From: Streptomyces amritsarensis
GTDB lineage: Bacteria > Actinomycetota > Actinomycetes > Streptomycetales > Streptomycetaceae
Direction: 5' to 3'
Assembly (NCBI RefSeq): GCF_001953875.1
Contig: NZ_MQUR01000038.1
Span: forward strand, 1 to 63,430
Length of the DNA: 63,430 nt
Shown here: piece by piece, positions 1 through 10,020 of the stretch
Position numbering within the stretch: the stretch's first letter is position 1
Layout of the letters: each line of letters opens with the position of its first letter
Position numbers and translations under genes: made by a program
The notes under the pieces: model-generated
Database searches by the model: none
What the model saw: only the letters and a program-made list of their open reading frames with translations
What the model was told of the DNA's origin: nothing

Positions 1-14
1 ACACCGCACGGTGT
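1..14 (-). terminator. Short inverted repeat downstream of the LAETG surface protein
   Basis: A perfect 6-bp inverted repeat (ACACCG, 2-nt loop, CGGTGT) lies 18 bases beyond the stop of the LAETG gene, at the window edge. It could be the base of a terminator for the four-gene surface operon. The stem is short and the rest of the context is outside the window, so the call is weak. Confidence 0.3.
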
Positions 15-31
15 GCCGGGCCGTTCCCGTG

Positions 32-1378
32 TCAGCGGGTGCCGCGCAGGCGGCGCCACGGGGTGAAGGTGAACACCGCGCCGCCGAGCAGGATCACCGT
101 GCCGGCGACGAGGGCGAGGGCCTGGATGCCGCCCTCGTCCTCCGCGCCGGTCTCGGCGAGGCCGCCCGAGGTGGTGCTGCCGGTGGCGCTGGTGGAGGAG
201 CCGGAGCCGCCGGGCTGGGCGGTGGTGTCCAGTTCCAGCGAGACGCCGCTGCTCGTCGCCTTGCAGGGGACGGTGATCGGCGTGGCGCCGGGGGCCATCG
301 TGACGTCGATCGTCAGCTGGTCCGGGCTGAGCGTCACCTTGCCGGACCTGCCGGGCTTGTAGGTGCCGGTCATGTCGCTGAGGCTGACCGGTGCCTTGTC
401 CGGGATCGGCTCGGCGTTGGCCGGTCCGGAGACCTTGACCGTGCCGCTGTCCGCCCCGCCGAGCTTCACGTCCATCGAGGGCTTGAGGGCCCCGGCGGGC
501 AGGGCCATGGGCGCCGCCATCGCGCCCTTGGCGGTCTTGACGGTGAGGTCGTAGCTGCCGCCGTTCTTCTTGGCGTTGATCGTGACCGGGGTCTTGATGC
601 CGCCCGGGACGACCGCTCCGCAGTCGAAGGCCACCTCGACGGCCTTGCCCGGGAAGTCGCTCTGGCCGCCTCCGCCGCCGCTGCCGCCCGAGGTGGTGGT
701 GCCGCCGGACGCGGTGGAGCCGCCGGAGGTGGTGCCGCCCGAGGTGGTACCGCCGGCCGCCGTGCCGCCCGAGGTGGTGCCGCCCGAGGTGGTGCCGCCC
801 GAGGTGGTGCCGCCTGAGGTGGTGCCGCCGCTGGAGCCGCCCGACACGTCGATGACGGCCCCGCCCTTGACCTCGCCGACCGGTGCGCACTTGGTGACGA
901 AGGTGCCGAAGGAGAAGGTGACGGCGACGTCGTACTTGCCGGGCGTCAGGCTGATCCTGCCCGCCTTGGTGAGCTTCAGCTTGCCCTTCATCGTGGACAT
1001 CTGCATGGGGGCCTTCTTGGGGATCGGCGGGTTCTTCTTCTCCCCGACGACCTTCAGCTCCCCGCCACCGCCGCCGACGGTGATCCAGCCGGTCGGCTGG
1101 ACGGAGTCCTGCGGGATGTCCATCAGGTCCGTGTTGTTGGAGGCCGGCTTGACCGTCTCCCAGGACACGTCGACCTCGTCGCCGACCTTGGCCGCGGCCG
1201 GCGCGGTGATCTTGGCGGTGGTCTCGCCCTCCACCGGGGAGCCGCCGCCGGCCGGCGGCACGCACCTGACCTTGAACGTGGCCTCGGCGGCCTGGGCGGT
1301 TGGAGCCGTGATGGCGAGGCCCGCGCCGCCGAGCAGCAGCGCGACCAGGGCCGCGCTCACCCTCCGTCGGTTCTTCAC
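32..1378 (-). CDS. Two-domain secreted surface protein with LAETG sorting signal
   Basis: This 448-residue protein is predicted to be exported and covalently attached to peptidoglycan by sortase. Residues 1-30 form a signal peptide ending AQA. A first beta-rich domain (about 31-180) and a second (about 245-385) are separated by a Gly-Thr-Ser linker with repeated GGTTS units. Each domain is bounded by one N-terminal and one C-terminal Cys, suggesting a disulfide. The C-terminus has LAETG, a hydrophobic helix and a basic RRLRGTR tail, the form preferred by Streptomyces class E sortases. The second domain is clearly related to the single domain of the protein at 3584-4270 (shared SGPxNxE, GTYxP, SGKxT and SLELD positions). 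The GTG start overlaps the upstream stop in a GTGA, implying translational coupling. Ligand or function is unknown; adhesin or spore-surface protein is a guess. Confidence 0.85.
   Translation of the reverse strand: MKNRRRVSAALVALLLGGAGLAITAPTAQAAEATFKVRCVPPAGGGSPVEGETTAKITAPAAAKVGDEVDVSWETVKPASNNTDLMDIPQDSVQPTGWITVGGGGGELKVVGEKKNPPIPKKAPMQMSTMKGKLKLTKAGRISLTPGKYDVAVTFSFGTFVTKCAPVGEVKGGAVIDVSGGSSGGTTSGGTTSGGTTSGGTTSGGTAAGGTTSGGTTSGGSTASGGTTTSGGSGGGGGQSDFPGKAVEVAFDCGAVVPGGIKTPVTINAKKNGGSYDLTVKTAKGAMAAPMALPAGALKPSMDVKLGGADSGTVKVSGPANAEPIPDKAPVSLSDMTGTYKPGRSGKVTLSPDQLTIDVTMAPGATPITVPCKATSSGVSLELDTTAQPGGSGSSTSATGSTTSGGLAETGAEDEGGIQALALVAGTVILLGGAVFTFTPWRRLRGTR
686..831 (-). repeat. 15-bp tandem repeats encoding a GGTTS linker
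   Basis: Roughly nine imperfect copies of a 15-bp unit (plus-strand form CCCGAGGTGGTGCCG) run through the middle of the LAETG protein gene. They encode GGTTS-type pentapeptides, a flexible spacer between the two domains. Copy number could vary by slippage while keeping frame. Confidence 0.8.
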
Positions 1379-2541
1379 GATGGTCCCTTCGTCGTCGAAC
1401 GGTTCTCAGACGGTGCGGACGTCTGCGGTGCTGTCTCCGGCGCGCTGTCCGGGGTGAACCACGGCAGGACCGCCGTGGTGGTCGCGGGGGGTTCGGCCGG
1501 CCGCCCGGTACGGGCCGGCGCGGCCGGGCGCGAGGCCGGGCGCCGGGGCAGCCCGGGCAGCCGGGCGGTGACGGCCGCCGCGGCCTCGGCGGGCCGTACG
1601 CCACGGTGGCGTCCGGCGCCGTGCCCGGTGCGCGGCCGGACCCTGTCGACGACGGCCATGCCGGTGCGGAAGACGGCGGCGGGGACCACCACGAGGAGCA
1701 GGCCCCAGAAGAGCAGGACCCCGTACGGGCGGGACACCCCCCAGGGCTGGGTGGCCACGACGCTCTCGCCGTACTTGAGGGAGATCGTGTAGTCGCCGTG
1801 GGCCCCCGCGGGGAGGGTGACGTCGAGGGCGATCTCCGCCTTGCCGCCGGGCGGGACGGTCCCCTTCCAGCGGGCCTCCTCCCACAGCGGGGCGAACACG
1901 CCGTGGGCGGTGCCGAGCTGGAAGACGGGGTCCTTGACGGGGGCCGTGCCGAGGTTGCCGACGGTGACCTTGAACTTCCGGGAGGGCGGGGCACCGAACC
2001 AGGTCAGGACCCCGTCGTCGCCCTCCAGCCGGACCCCGGTGAGCATCGCGAGGCGGCCGGTGCCGGATTCGGCGGGCAGCTCGGCCACCGGATGGTCGGT
2101 GATCTTCAGGGGGACGGCGACGGTGGACCGGTCCCCGTTGACGGAGGTGACGTGGACGACGCAGGGGCAGGGCTTCGGCGGCGCCGCCACCGGCAGGCGG
2201 GCCGCGAAGCGCCCGTCCTCGGCGACGGAGACGGCCGCCCCGTCGGCGTTGGCGCAGCTGTTGGTGCCGCCGATCATGTTCTGCCCGCAGACGAGGAGCA
2301 TCACCAGGGTCTTGGCCCGCCAGCCGGTGCCCGTGACGGTGATCTCGGTGCCCTTGGCGGCCTCCTGGAGGGAGAGCGCCGCGGTGGGTTCGCCCTCGTC
2401 CGCGGCCGAGGGGGCGGCGGGCAGGAGTGCGAGGGCGCACGCCGCCAGCCCCGCCAGGAGGGACCGGGCGATACCGCCCAACCGGGCGCCCGACCTGCCG
2501 CCGAACCTGCCGCGGACCTTGCCGCCGACCTTGGCACTCAC
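1375..2541 (-). CDS. Membrane-anchored secreted beta-sandwich protein of the surface operon
   Basis: This 388-residue protein starts at a GTG that overlaps the preceding stop (GTGA), with GGAG seven bases upstream; the longer open frame upstream is a shadow of the neighbour. A signal peptide (about residues 1-40, ending SAADE) is followed by a domain with TVTGTGWRAKT, two spaced Cys and a PCPC motif. This resembles the neocarzinostatin/Ig-like fold seen in actinobacterial exported proteins (my inference). A second beta region then leads to one membrane helix (LLFWGLLLVVVPAAV) and a long basic, Pro/Ala-rich cytoplasmic tail of about 100 residues. It lies between the DUF916-like gene and the LAETG gene and is coupled to both. 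The exact role is unknown; it is probably an assembly partner or scaffold for the sortase substrates. Confidence 0.75.
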   Translation of the reverse strand: MSAKVGGKVRGRFGGRSGARLGGIARSLLAGLAACALALLPAAPSAADEGEPTAALSLQEAAKGTEITVTGTGWRAKTLVMLLVCGQNMIGGTNSCANADGAAVSVAEDGRFAARLPVAAPPKPCPCVVHVTSVNGDRSTVAVPLKITDHPVAELPAESGTGRLAMLTGVRLEGDDGVLTWFGAPPSRKFKVTVGNLGTAPVKDPVFQLGTAHGVFAPLWEEARWKGTVPPGGKAEIALDVTLPAGAHGDYTISLKYGESVVATQPWGVSRPYGVLLFWGLLLVVVPAAVFRTGMAVVDRVRPRTGHGAGRHRGVRPAEAAAAVTARLPGLPRRPASRPAAPARTGRPAEPPATTTAVLPWFTPDSAPETAPQTSAPSENRSTTKGPS

Positions 2542-3566
2542 CTGGAGGCTCCCGTCAGTTCGTGTTCCGGTGCGGGGGTCCTCGCTCCGGGCTTCCCGGA
2601 GGGCCCGCCGCCGGCCCCGCCCTGCGCCGGCCCGCACCGCGGGCGCCGGCCGCGTAGGAGGAACAGCGCGGCGAGCGCGGTCCCGCCGAGACCGAGCAGG
2701 CCGAGGCCCGTGGCGCCTGCGGCCCGCCACGGCACGAACCAGGCGGAGGCGGAGGCCGCGGCCTCGGCGCCGCCGGGGGCGGTCACGGTGACGGTGACGC
2801 GGACCCGGTCCAGGACCGGGGCTCCGGGCCAGGGCTCGGCCAGCTCGACCCGCTGGCCGGGGAGCAGTTCGACCGGCACGGCCCGCGGGCCGCGGCCCGG
2901 GACCTCCCCGAAGGCGCCCTCGGCGCGGATGTCCAGCTCGGGGGCGAGGGCGACGTTGCCGCGGTTGACCAGGGTGTAGGCGACGGCGGCGGCCGCGCCC
3001 CGGCCCCGTACGGCGACGTCCTCGACGGTGAGGGCGGCCAGCGTGGGGCCGCTGACCCGCAGGTGGACGCGTACGCCGACCTCCCGGCCGGCTTCGGTGG
3101 CGATCACGGCCGCGGGATGGTCGCCGGGCGGTGCCGCGGGCGGCACGGTGACGGTGAAGGGGACGAGCGCCCGGGTGCGGGGCGGGATCTTCACGGTGGC
3201 CGCGGCGCCGAAGCCGAACCAGGAGCCGGCGCCGCCCGCGCCGGGGGCGGGAGCCGCCGGTCGCACGGCGAAGGCGCCGTCGGCGGTGTTGTGGGCTTCG
3301 GCTCCGCGCAGGGTGACGGTGCGTTCCCGGTCGGTGGTGTTGGTCAGGGCGAGGCGGTCCTCCAGCACGGCGGCGGGGGCGCCCTCCAGGTAGAAGTACG
3401 GGCGGGCGCCGCCGGGCCGGGCCGCGGCCGTGCCGGCGGCGGGCTCCGCGGTCCAGCCCGGTTCGTCGGCGGCCGCGGGGGCGGTGGGCACCGTGTGCAG
3501 CGCGGCCGCCGCGAGCAGGACCAGCAGGAGGCGGGCGGTCCGCCTGGGGGTGTGGAGCACGGGCAT
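2538..3566 (-). CDS. DUF916-like (WxL-interacting-protein-like) membrane protein
   Basis: The 342-residue product has a signal peptide (ends APAAADE), two Ig-like beta domains and a C-terminal membrane helix (about 295-315) followed by RGRRPRC. The N-terminal region (YFYLEGAPAAVLEDRLALTN, then ERTVTLRGAEA and DGAFAV) has the layout of DUF916 proteins, which in Firmicutes bind peptidoglycan and partner with WxL surface proteins. The second domain (GPTLAALTVEDVAV, NRGNVAL) corresponds to the membrane-proximal Ig-like part. It is the second gene of the operon, 17 bases after the LPQTG gene and overlapping the next gene by four bases. The family call rests on pattern only; a generic exported Ig-like protein is the alternative. 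Confidence 0.65.
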   Translation of the reverse strand: MPVLHTPRRTARLLLVLLAAAALHTVPTAPAAADEPGWTAEPAAGTAAARPGGARPYFYLEGAPAAVLEDRLALTNTTDRERTVTLRGAEAHNTADGAFAVRPAAPAPGAGGAGSWFGFGAAATVKIPPRTRALVPFTVTVPPAAPPGDHPAAVIATEAGREVGVRVHLRVSGPTLAALTVEDVAVRGRGAAAAVAYTLVNRGNVALAPELDIRAEGAFGEVPGRGPRAVPVELLPGQRVELAEPWPGAPVLDRVRVTVTVTAPGGAEAAASASAWFVPWRAAGATGLGLLGLGGTALAALFLLRGRRPRCGPAQGGAGGGPSGKPGARTPAPEHELTGASR

Positions 3567-3583
3567 GGCCGGGGTTGCTCCGT

Positions 3584-4270
3584 TCAGGACCGGGCCCGCC
3601 GGCCGCGCCGGGTCAGCCAGAGCACGCCGGCCGCGCCGGTGAGCATCACGGTGCCGCCGAGGGTGCCGAGGGCGAGGGCGGAGTCGGTGGGTCCGGTCTG
3701 CGGGAGGGTGTCGGGCGGCGAGTCGCCGCCGTCACCGCCGCCGGGCCCGCCTGCGCCGCCCGGGGCGGTGACGTCCAGTTCCAGGGAGGGCCCGGGGTTG
3801 TTGCCGGGGGTGCAGGTGGTCGTGGTGCCCATCGCCTTGATGGTGAGCACGCCCGCGGTGAAGGTGGCCTTGCCGCTCTTCCTGGGGGTGTAGGTGCCCG
3901 AGAGGTCGGTGATCTTGATGGGGGTGTCGGGCGGCACGGCCTCGGGGTTGGACGGGCCGGAGACCGGTACGGTCGCCTTCTCCGCTCCGCCGACGACGAT
4001 GACGGCGCTGGGGCTCATGGCGCCCTTGCCGAGCTCGATGGGGCTGGACGAGACGCCCTTCTGGAAGGACATCGTCAGCTTGTAGCCGTCGCCCTCCTTG
4101 ACGGCCTTGATGTCGATGGGCGACACCGCCGACTTGTCCCCGATCGGGGTCTTGCAGTCGTAGGCCACGTCGACGACCGCGGCGTGGGCGGCGGGGGCGG
4201 TGAGCAGCACCGCCGATCCGGCCAGCGCGGAGGCCAGCGCGAGCGCGGTGGAGCGTTTGCGGTCGGACAC
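3584..4270 (-). CDS. Single-domain secreted surface protein with LPQTG sorting signal
   Basis: First gene of the surface operon, 228 residues from a GTG with GAGGGG about 10 bases upstream; a TTG 24 bases earlier is an alternative start. A signal peptide ends AHA. One beta-rich domain follows with Cys at its beginning (AYDCK) and end (TTCTP), then a Gly-rich linker, LPQTG, a hydrophobic helix and RRGRRARS. These are the elements of a sortase substrate. The domain matches the second domain of the LAETG protein at the end of the same operon, so the two are paralogues built from one or two copies of the same module. No sortase gene lies in the window, so anchoring must depend on a housekeeping sortase elsewhere. 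Confidence 0.85.
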   Translation of the reverse strand: MSDRKRSTALALASALAGSAVLLTAPAAHAAVVDVAYDCKTPIGDKSAVSPIDIKAVKEGDGYKLTMSFQKGVSSSPIELGKGAMSPSAVIVVGGAEKATVPVSGPSNPEAVPPDTPIKITDLSGTYTPRKSGKATFTAGVLTIKAMGTTTTCTPGNNPGPSLELDVTAPGGAGGPGGGDGGDSPPDTLPQTGPTDSALALGTLGGTVMLTGAAGVLWLTRRGRRARS

Positions 4271-4383
4271 CTTCGTCTTCCCCTCGGGCCACAAATACCT
4301 GACGACACATCAGATCGGTGGCTCAAGGTACGCCCGGGGCCTTGCGGAGGGAAGACAAAGGACAGGCCCGGATCGACCGTTCG

Positions 4384-5562
4384 TCAGCAGGCGCGGACGC
4401 CCTTGCGCCACACCGCGGAAACGAGCGGTACGCCCGGCCGGTAGGCCAGGTGGACATGGCTGGGGGCGTCCAGCAGGGCCAGGTCGGCGCGGGCTCCCGG
4501 GGCCAGGACGCCGATGTCGCCGCGGCGCAGGGCGCGGGCGCCGCCGGCGGTGGCCGACCAGAGGGCCTCGTCGGGGGTCATCCGCATGTCGCGGACGGCC
4601 AGCGCGATGCAGAACGGCATGGAGCTCGTGTACGAGGAGCCGGGGTTGCAGTCCGTGGACAGCGCGACGGTCGCGCCCGCGTCGATCAGGCGGCGGGCGT
4701 CCGGCCACTGGGCGCGGGTGGAGAACTCGGCGCCGGGCAGCAGGGTGGCGACCGTGGTGTCCGCCGCCTGGGCGAGGGCGTCGACGTCGGCGTCGGTGAG
4801 GTGGGTGCAGTGGTCGGCGGAGGCGGCCTCCAGCTCCACGGCGAGCTGCACGCCGGGGCCGTGGGAGAGCTGGTTGGCGTGGACGCGCGGGATCAGCCCG
4901 GCGGCGGCGCCGGCGGTGAGGATCGCGCGGGCCTGGTCGCCGTCGAAGGCGCCCTTCTCGCAGAAGACGTCGACCCAGCGGGCGTACGGGGCGCAGGCCG
5001 CGAGCATCTCGCCGGTGACGAGGTCGACGTAGCCGGCGGGGTCCTCGGCGTAGTCCGGGGAGACGATGTGCGCGCCGAGGTAGGTGACCTCGTCGGTGTG
5101 CGCGGCGGCGATGCGCAGGGCTCGGGCCTCGTCGGCGACGGTGAGGCCGTAGCCGGACTTGGTCTCGAAGGTGGTGGTGCCCTGGCGGCGGGCCTCGTCG
5201 AGGTGGCGGACGAGGTTCGCCTCCAGCTCGGCGTCGGAGGCGGCGCGGGTGGCGGCGACGGTGGTGCGGATGCCGCCGGCGGAGTAGGCGCGGCCGGACA
5301 TCCGGGCGTTGAACTCCTGGGTGCGGTCGCCGGCGAAGACGAGGTGGGAGTGGCTGTCGACGAAGCCGGGGATGACGGCGCGGCCCTGTGCGTCGTGCGC
5401 GGTGTCGGCGGCCGGGGCCTGTGCCGTCGGGCCGACCCAGGCGATCTTGCCGTCCTCGATGACGACGGCGGCGTTCTCGATGAGGCCGAGGGGGCTGCCG
5501 TCGCCGAGGGCGGGGTCGTTGGTGACGAGGCTGCCGATGTTGGTGATGGCCGTGGTGGTCAC
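4384..5562 (-). CDS. hutI: Imidazolonepropionase
   Basis: The enzyme hydrolyses 4-imidazolone-5-propanoate to N-formimidoyl-L-glutamate, the third step of histidine breakdown. It is 392 residues from a GTG preceded by AGAGGAA. The amidohydrolase-superfamily metal site is visible as PGFVDSHSHLVFAGDR, with later conserved blocks TTFETKSGYGL, HANQLSHGPG, SADHCTHL and STDCNPGSSY. Length matches bacterial HutI. It is the last gene of the hut run (hutU, M20 hydrolase, hutF, hutI), 106 bases after hutF. That gap holds a GC-rich stretch and no gene. Confidence 0.95.
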   Translation of the reverse strand: MTTTAITNIGSLVTNDPALGDGSPLGLIENAAVVIEDGKIAWVGPTAQAPAADTAHDAQGRAVIPGFVDSHSHLVFAGDRTQEFNARMSGRAYSAGGIRTTVAATRAASDAELEANLVRHLDEARRQGTTTFETKSGYGLTVADEARALRIAAAHTDEVTYLGAHIVSPDYAEDPAGYVDLVTGEMLAACAPYARWVDVFCEKGAFDGDQARAILTAGAAAGLIPRVHANQLSHGPGVQLAVELEAASADHCTHLTDADVDALAQAADTTVATLLPGAEFSTRAQWPDARRLIDAGATVALSTDCNPGSSYTSSMPFCIALAVRDMRMTPDEALWSATAGGARALRRGDIGVLAPGARADLALLDAPSHVHLAYRPGVPLVSAVWRKGVRAC

Positions 5563-5668
5563 TGGGTTCCTCTCAGAGCTTGCTTGTCCCCGCCCCGCCC
5601 CTTCTCCGTTTCCCGGGGGCTCCGCCCCGGACGCCGCGGGGTAGGAAGAAAGCCCGCCGGCGGCACGG

Positions 5669-7009
5669 TCAGGAGCGCAGGGCTGCGATCGATGCGGCGA
5701 GGGCGGACGGGACGTCGGCGACCAGGGTGTGGTGGCCGTCGCGGACGATGTGGCGGCCGCCGACGACCGTGTGGCGGACGTCCGCGGCGGTGGCGGCGAA
5801 GACGGCCGTCTCGGCGCCGAGCCGCGGCGGCGGGCCGGCCGTGCGGACGGTGTCCAGGGCGACCGTGGTGAAGTCCGCGAGGGCGCCGGCCTCCAGGCGG
5901 CCCGCGTCGGGCAGCCCGAGCGCCGCGTGCCCGTCGCCGGTGGCGGCGGTGAGCAGCGCGTCGGCCGTCCAGTGGCCCCGCGTACGGCTGCGCAGGCGCT
6001 CGTTCAGCTCCATCGCGCGGGCCTCTTCGAGCAGGTCGATGACGGCGTGGCTGTCGCTGCCCAGGGAGAGCGGGCTGCCCGCCCGCTGGAGCCGGGTGGC
6101 CGGGCCGATGCCGTCGGCGAGGTCGCGTTCGGTGGTGGGGCACATACAGGTGCCGGTGCCCGTTGCGCCGAGCAGGGCGATGTCCGCGTCGGTGAGGTGC
6201 GTGTTGTGGACGCCGGTGGTGCGCGGGCCGAGCACTCCGTGGTCGGCCAGCAGCTGGCTCGGGGTGCGGCCGTGGGCGGCCTGGCAGGCGTCGTTCTCGG
6301 CGGTCTGCTCGGACAGGTGGACGTGCAGCGGCGCCCGGCGCCCCTCTGCCCAGCCCGCGACGGTGGCCAGCTGGTCCGCGGGCACGGCCCGCACCGAGTG
6401 GACGGCCGCGCCGATCAGGGCGTGCCCGCGGGGCTTGAGGGCGCTGACGCGTTCGGCCCAGGCGTCGGCGGTGCCGTCGGAGAAGCGCTGCTGGTGGGCG
6501 TTGGGCGCCTCGCCGAACCCGGACGAGAGGTAGGCGGTGTCGAGGAGGGTGATGCGGATGCCGGCCGCGGATGCCGCCTCGATCAGGGCCTCGCCCATGG
6601 CGTTGGGGTCGGCGTACGGGGTGCCGCCGGGCGCGTGGTGGACGTAGTGGAACTCGCCGACGTTGGTGATGCCGGCCAGCGCCATCTCGGCGTACACGGC
6701 GCGGGCGAGGGCGAAGTAGCGGTCGGGGGTGAGGTTCTGGGCGACCTCGTACATGAGCTCGCGCCAGGTCCAGAAGGTGCCGGAGCCGATCTGGACGACG
6801 CCGCGCAGGGCCCGGTGGAAGGCGTGGCTGTGCGCGTTGGCCAGCCCGGGGACGGTGAGTCCGCGCAGCACCTCGGCGCCGGGCGGCGGGGTCGGGACAC
6901 CGGTGCGCAGGGCGCCGATCCGCCCGTCCTCGGTGACCTCCAGGGCCACGCCCGGCTCGACGCGGGTGCCGAGCCAGGCGTGCTCCAGCCAGTACGTCGT
7001 CAGCGGCAT
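5669..7009 (-). CDS. hutF: Formimidoylglutamate deiminase
   Basis: HutF converts N-formimidoyl-L-glutamate to N-formyl-L-glutamate and ammonia, the route used by bacteria that do not cleave formimidoylglutamate directly. The 446-residue frame begins at an ATG that overlaps the end of the M20 hydrolase gene by 10 bases. Amidohydrolase motifs are visible: GLANAHSHAFHRALRG, HVHLSEQ, GVHNTHLTDADI and LGSDSHAVIDLLEEAR. Conservation starts at MPLTTYWLEHAWLG, which sets the start; the longer open frame upstream is a shadow. HutF needs an N-formylglutamate deformylase (HutG) as partner, and none is seen in this window. Confidence 0.93.
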   Translation of the reverse strand: MPLTTYWLEHAWLGTRVEPGVALEVTEDGRIGALRTGVPTPPPGAEVLRGLTVPGLANAHSHAFHRALRGVVQIGSGTFWTWRELMYEVAQNLTPDRYFALARAVYAEMALAGITNVGEFHYVHHAPGGTPYADPNAMGEALIEAASAAGIRITLLDTAYLSSGFGEAPNAHQQRFSDGTADAWAERVSALKPRGHALIGAAVHSVRAVPADQLATVAGWAEGRRAPLHVHLSEQTAENDACQAAHGRTPSQLLADHGVLGPRTTGVHNTHLTDADIALLGATGTGTCMCPTTERDLADGIGPATRLQRAGSPLSLGSDSHAVIDLLEEARAMELNERLRSRTRGHWTADALLTAATGDGHAALGLPDAGRLEAGALADFTTVALDTVRTAGPPPRLGAETAVFAATAADVRHTVVGGRHIVRDGHHTLVADVPSALAASIAALRS

Positions 7010-8258
7010 GCCAGGCCTTCCAGTACGTCGGCGAGGGCGAGGACGCCTGCCACGCAGTCGTCCTCGGCGGCGAACTCCCGCGGGGAGTGGGAGACCCCGG
7101 TGGGGTTGCGCACGAACAGCATCGCGGTCGGGACGGCGGCGGAGAGGATTCCGGCGTCGTGTCCCGCCCCGGTGCCCAGGACGGGGACGGACCCGCCCAG
7201 GATCCGGTTCATCTCGTCGCGCAGGGCGTGCTCGAACTCGACGACCGGGGTGAAGGACTCCCGGACGATCCCGAGGTCGATGCCGTCCTGCTCGGCGCGT
7301 TCGCGGGCGGCCTTCTCGATGGCGGTGACGACGGTGTCGAGGGTGGCCTGGTCGGCGGCGCGGGAGTCGAGCCAGCCGCGCACGAGCGACGGGATGGCGT
7401 TGACGCCGTTGGGCTCGACGGAGATCTTCCCGAAGGTGGCGACGGCCCCGGCGAGGGCGGCTTCGCTGCGGGCGGCCAGCACGGTCGCCGCGTACGTCAG
7501 CATCGGGTCGCGCCGGTCCACCAGGCGGGTGGTGCCGGCGTGGTTGGCCTCGCCGCGGAAGTCGAACCGCCAACGGCCGTGCGGCCAGATCGCGGAGGCG
7601 ATGCCGACCCGGTCCCCGGACAGGTCCAGGGCACGGCCCTGTTCGACGTGGAGCTCGACGAACGCGCCGATCCGGGCGAGCCGTTCGGGGTCGGCCCCGA
7701 TGGCGTCGGGGTCGTATCCGGCGGCCTCCATGGCCTGCGGCAGGCTGACGCCGTCGGCGTCGCGCAGCTCGTGGGCCTTCTCCTTGGTCAGCTGGCCGGC
7801 GGTGAGCCGGGAGCCGACGCAGGCGAGCCCGAAGCGGGCGCCCTCCTCGTCACCGAAGTTGGTGATGGCCAGCGGCCTGGCGAACGCCGCGCCCCTCCTG
7901 CGCAGTTCGTCCAGGGCCGCGAAGGAGGACACCACGCCGAGGGGGCCGTCGAAGGCCCCGCCGTCGGGGACGGAGTCCAGGTGCGAGCCGGTGACCACGG
8001 CGTCCCCGGCGAGGGGGTCGCCGAGCCAGGCCCACTGGTTGCCGTTGCGGTCGGTCTCGTAGGTGAGCCCGCGCGCCTCGGCCTGCTCCTGGAACCAGGT
8101 CCGGCAGTCGGCGTCGGCCCCGCTCCAGGCGTAGCGGCGGTAGCCGCCGGTGTCGGCGTTGCGGCCGACGGGCGCGAGGTCGGCCCACATCGCGTGGAAC
8201 GACGGGGCCCCGCCGGGGCCCGCGGCCGGTCCGGCCGCGGGCGGGAACTCGGCCTCGC

Positions 8259-8262
<4 letters not shown>
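7000..8262 (-). CDS. M20-family amidohydrolase in the hut operon (allantoate/N-carbamoyl amino acid hydrolase type)
   Basis: This 420-residue metallohydrolase belongs by motif to the AllC/HyuC branch of the M20 family: GSHLDSVPDGGAFDG, FGDEEGARF, GAFVELHVEQG, ANHAGTT and GTGAGHDAGIL carry the di-metal ligands and dimer-arm residues. Family members hydrolyse allantoate, ureidoglycine or N-carbamoyl amino acids. The GTG start overlaps the hutU stop (GTGA) and the 3' end overlaps hutF by 10 bases, so it is translated as part of the hut operon. That placement, and the absence of hutG here, suggest it may deformylate N-formylglutamate. Generic databases would probably label it allantoate amidohydrolase. 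Confidence 0.88.
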
Positions 8263-9923
<1,661 letters not shown>

Positions 9924-9961
9924 GGCGGGTGCCTCCTGGCGATGTTGGTAATTCCATTCAC

Positions 9962-9990
9962 ATACTCGCCCTCTGAATAGGTTCAGTCAA
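9962..9990 (-). promoter_or_regulatory. hutU promoter with internal operator-like palindrome
   Basis: On the minus strand TTGACT (9985-9990) and GAGTAT (9962-9967) are separated by 17 bases, a good sigma-70 (HrdB) type promoter ending about 40 bases before the hutU ATG. A perfect inverted repeat CTGAATAGGTTCAG (9973-9986) overlaps the -35 element and fills the spacer toward the -10. A repressor bound there would block polymerase. The regulator is not identified; the RpiR-family gene at 13347 is the nearest candidate without an obvious target. Confidence 0.55.
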
Positions 9991-10020
9991 CAGCTGCGGG
10001 CGGCCCCGTCGGATGGTGGG

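Noticed and set aside
2538..2730. Longer N-terminus for the second membrane protein of the surface operon
   Set aside because: The upstream 63 codons overlap the DUF916-like gene and read as a shadow; the GTG in the GTGA overlap has a ribosome site and leads straight into a signal peptide.
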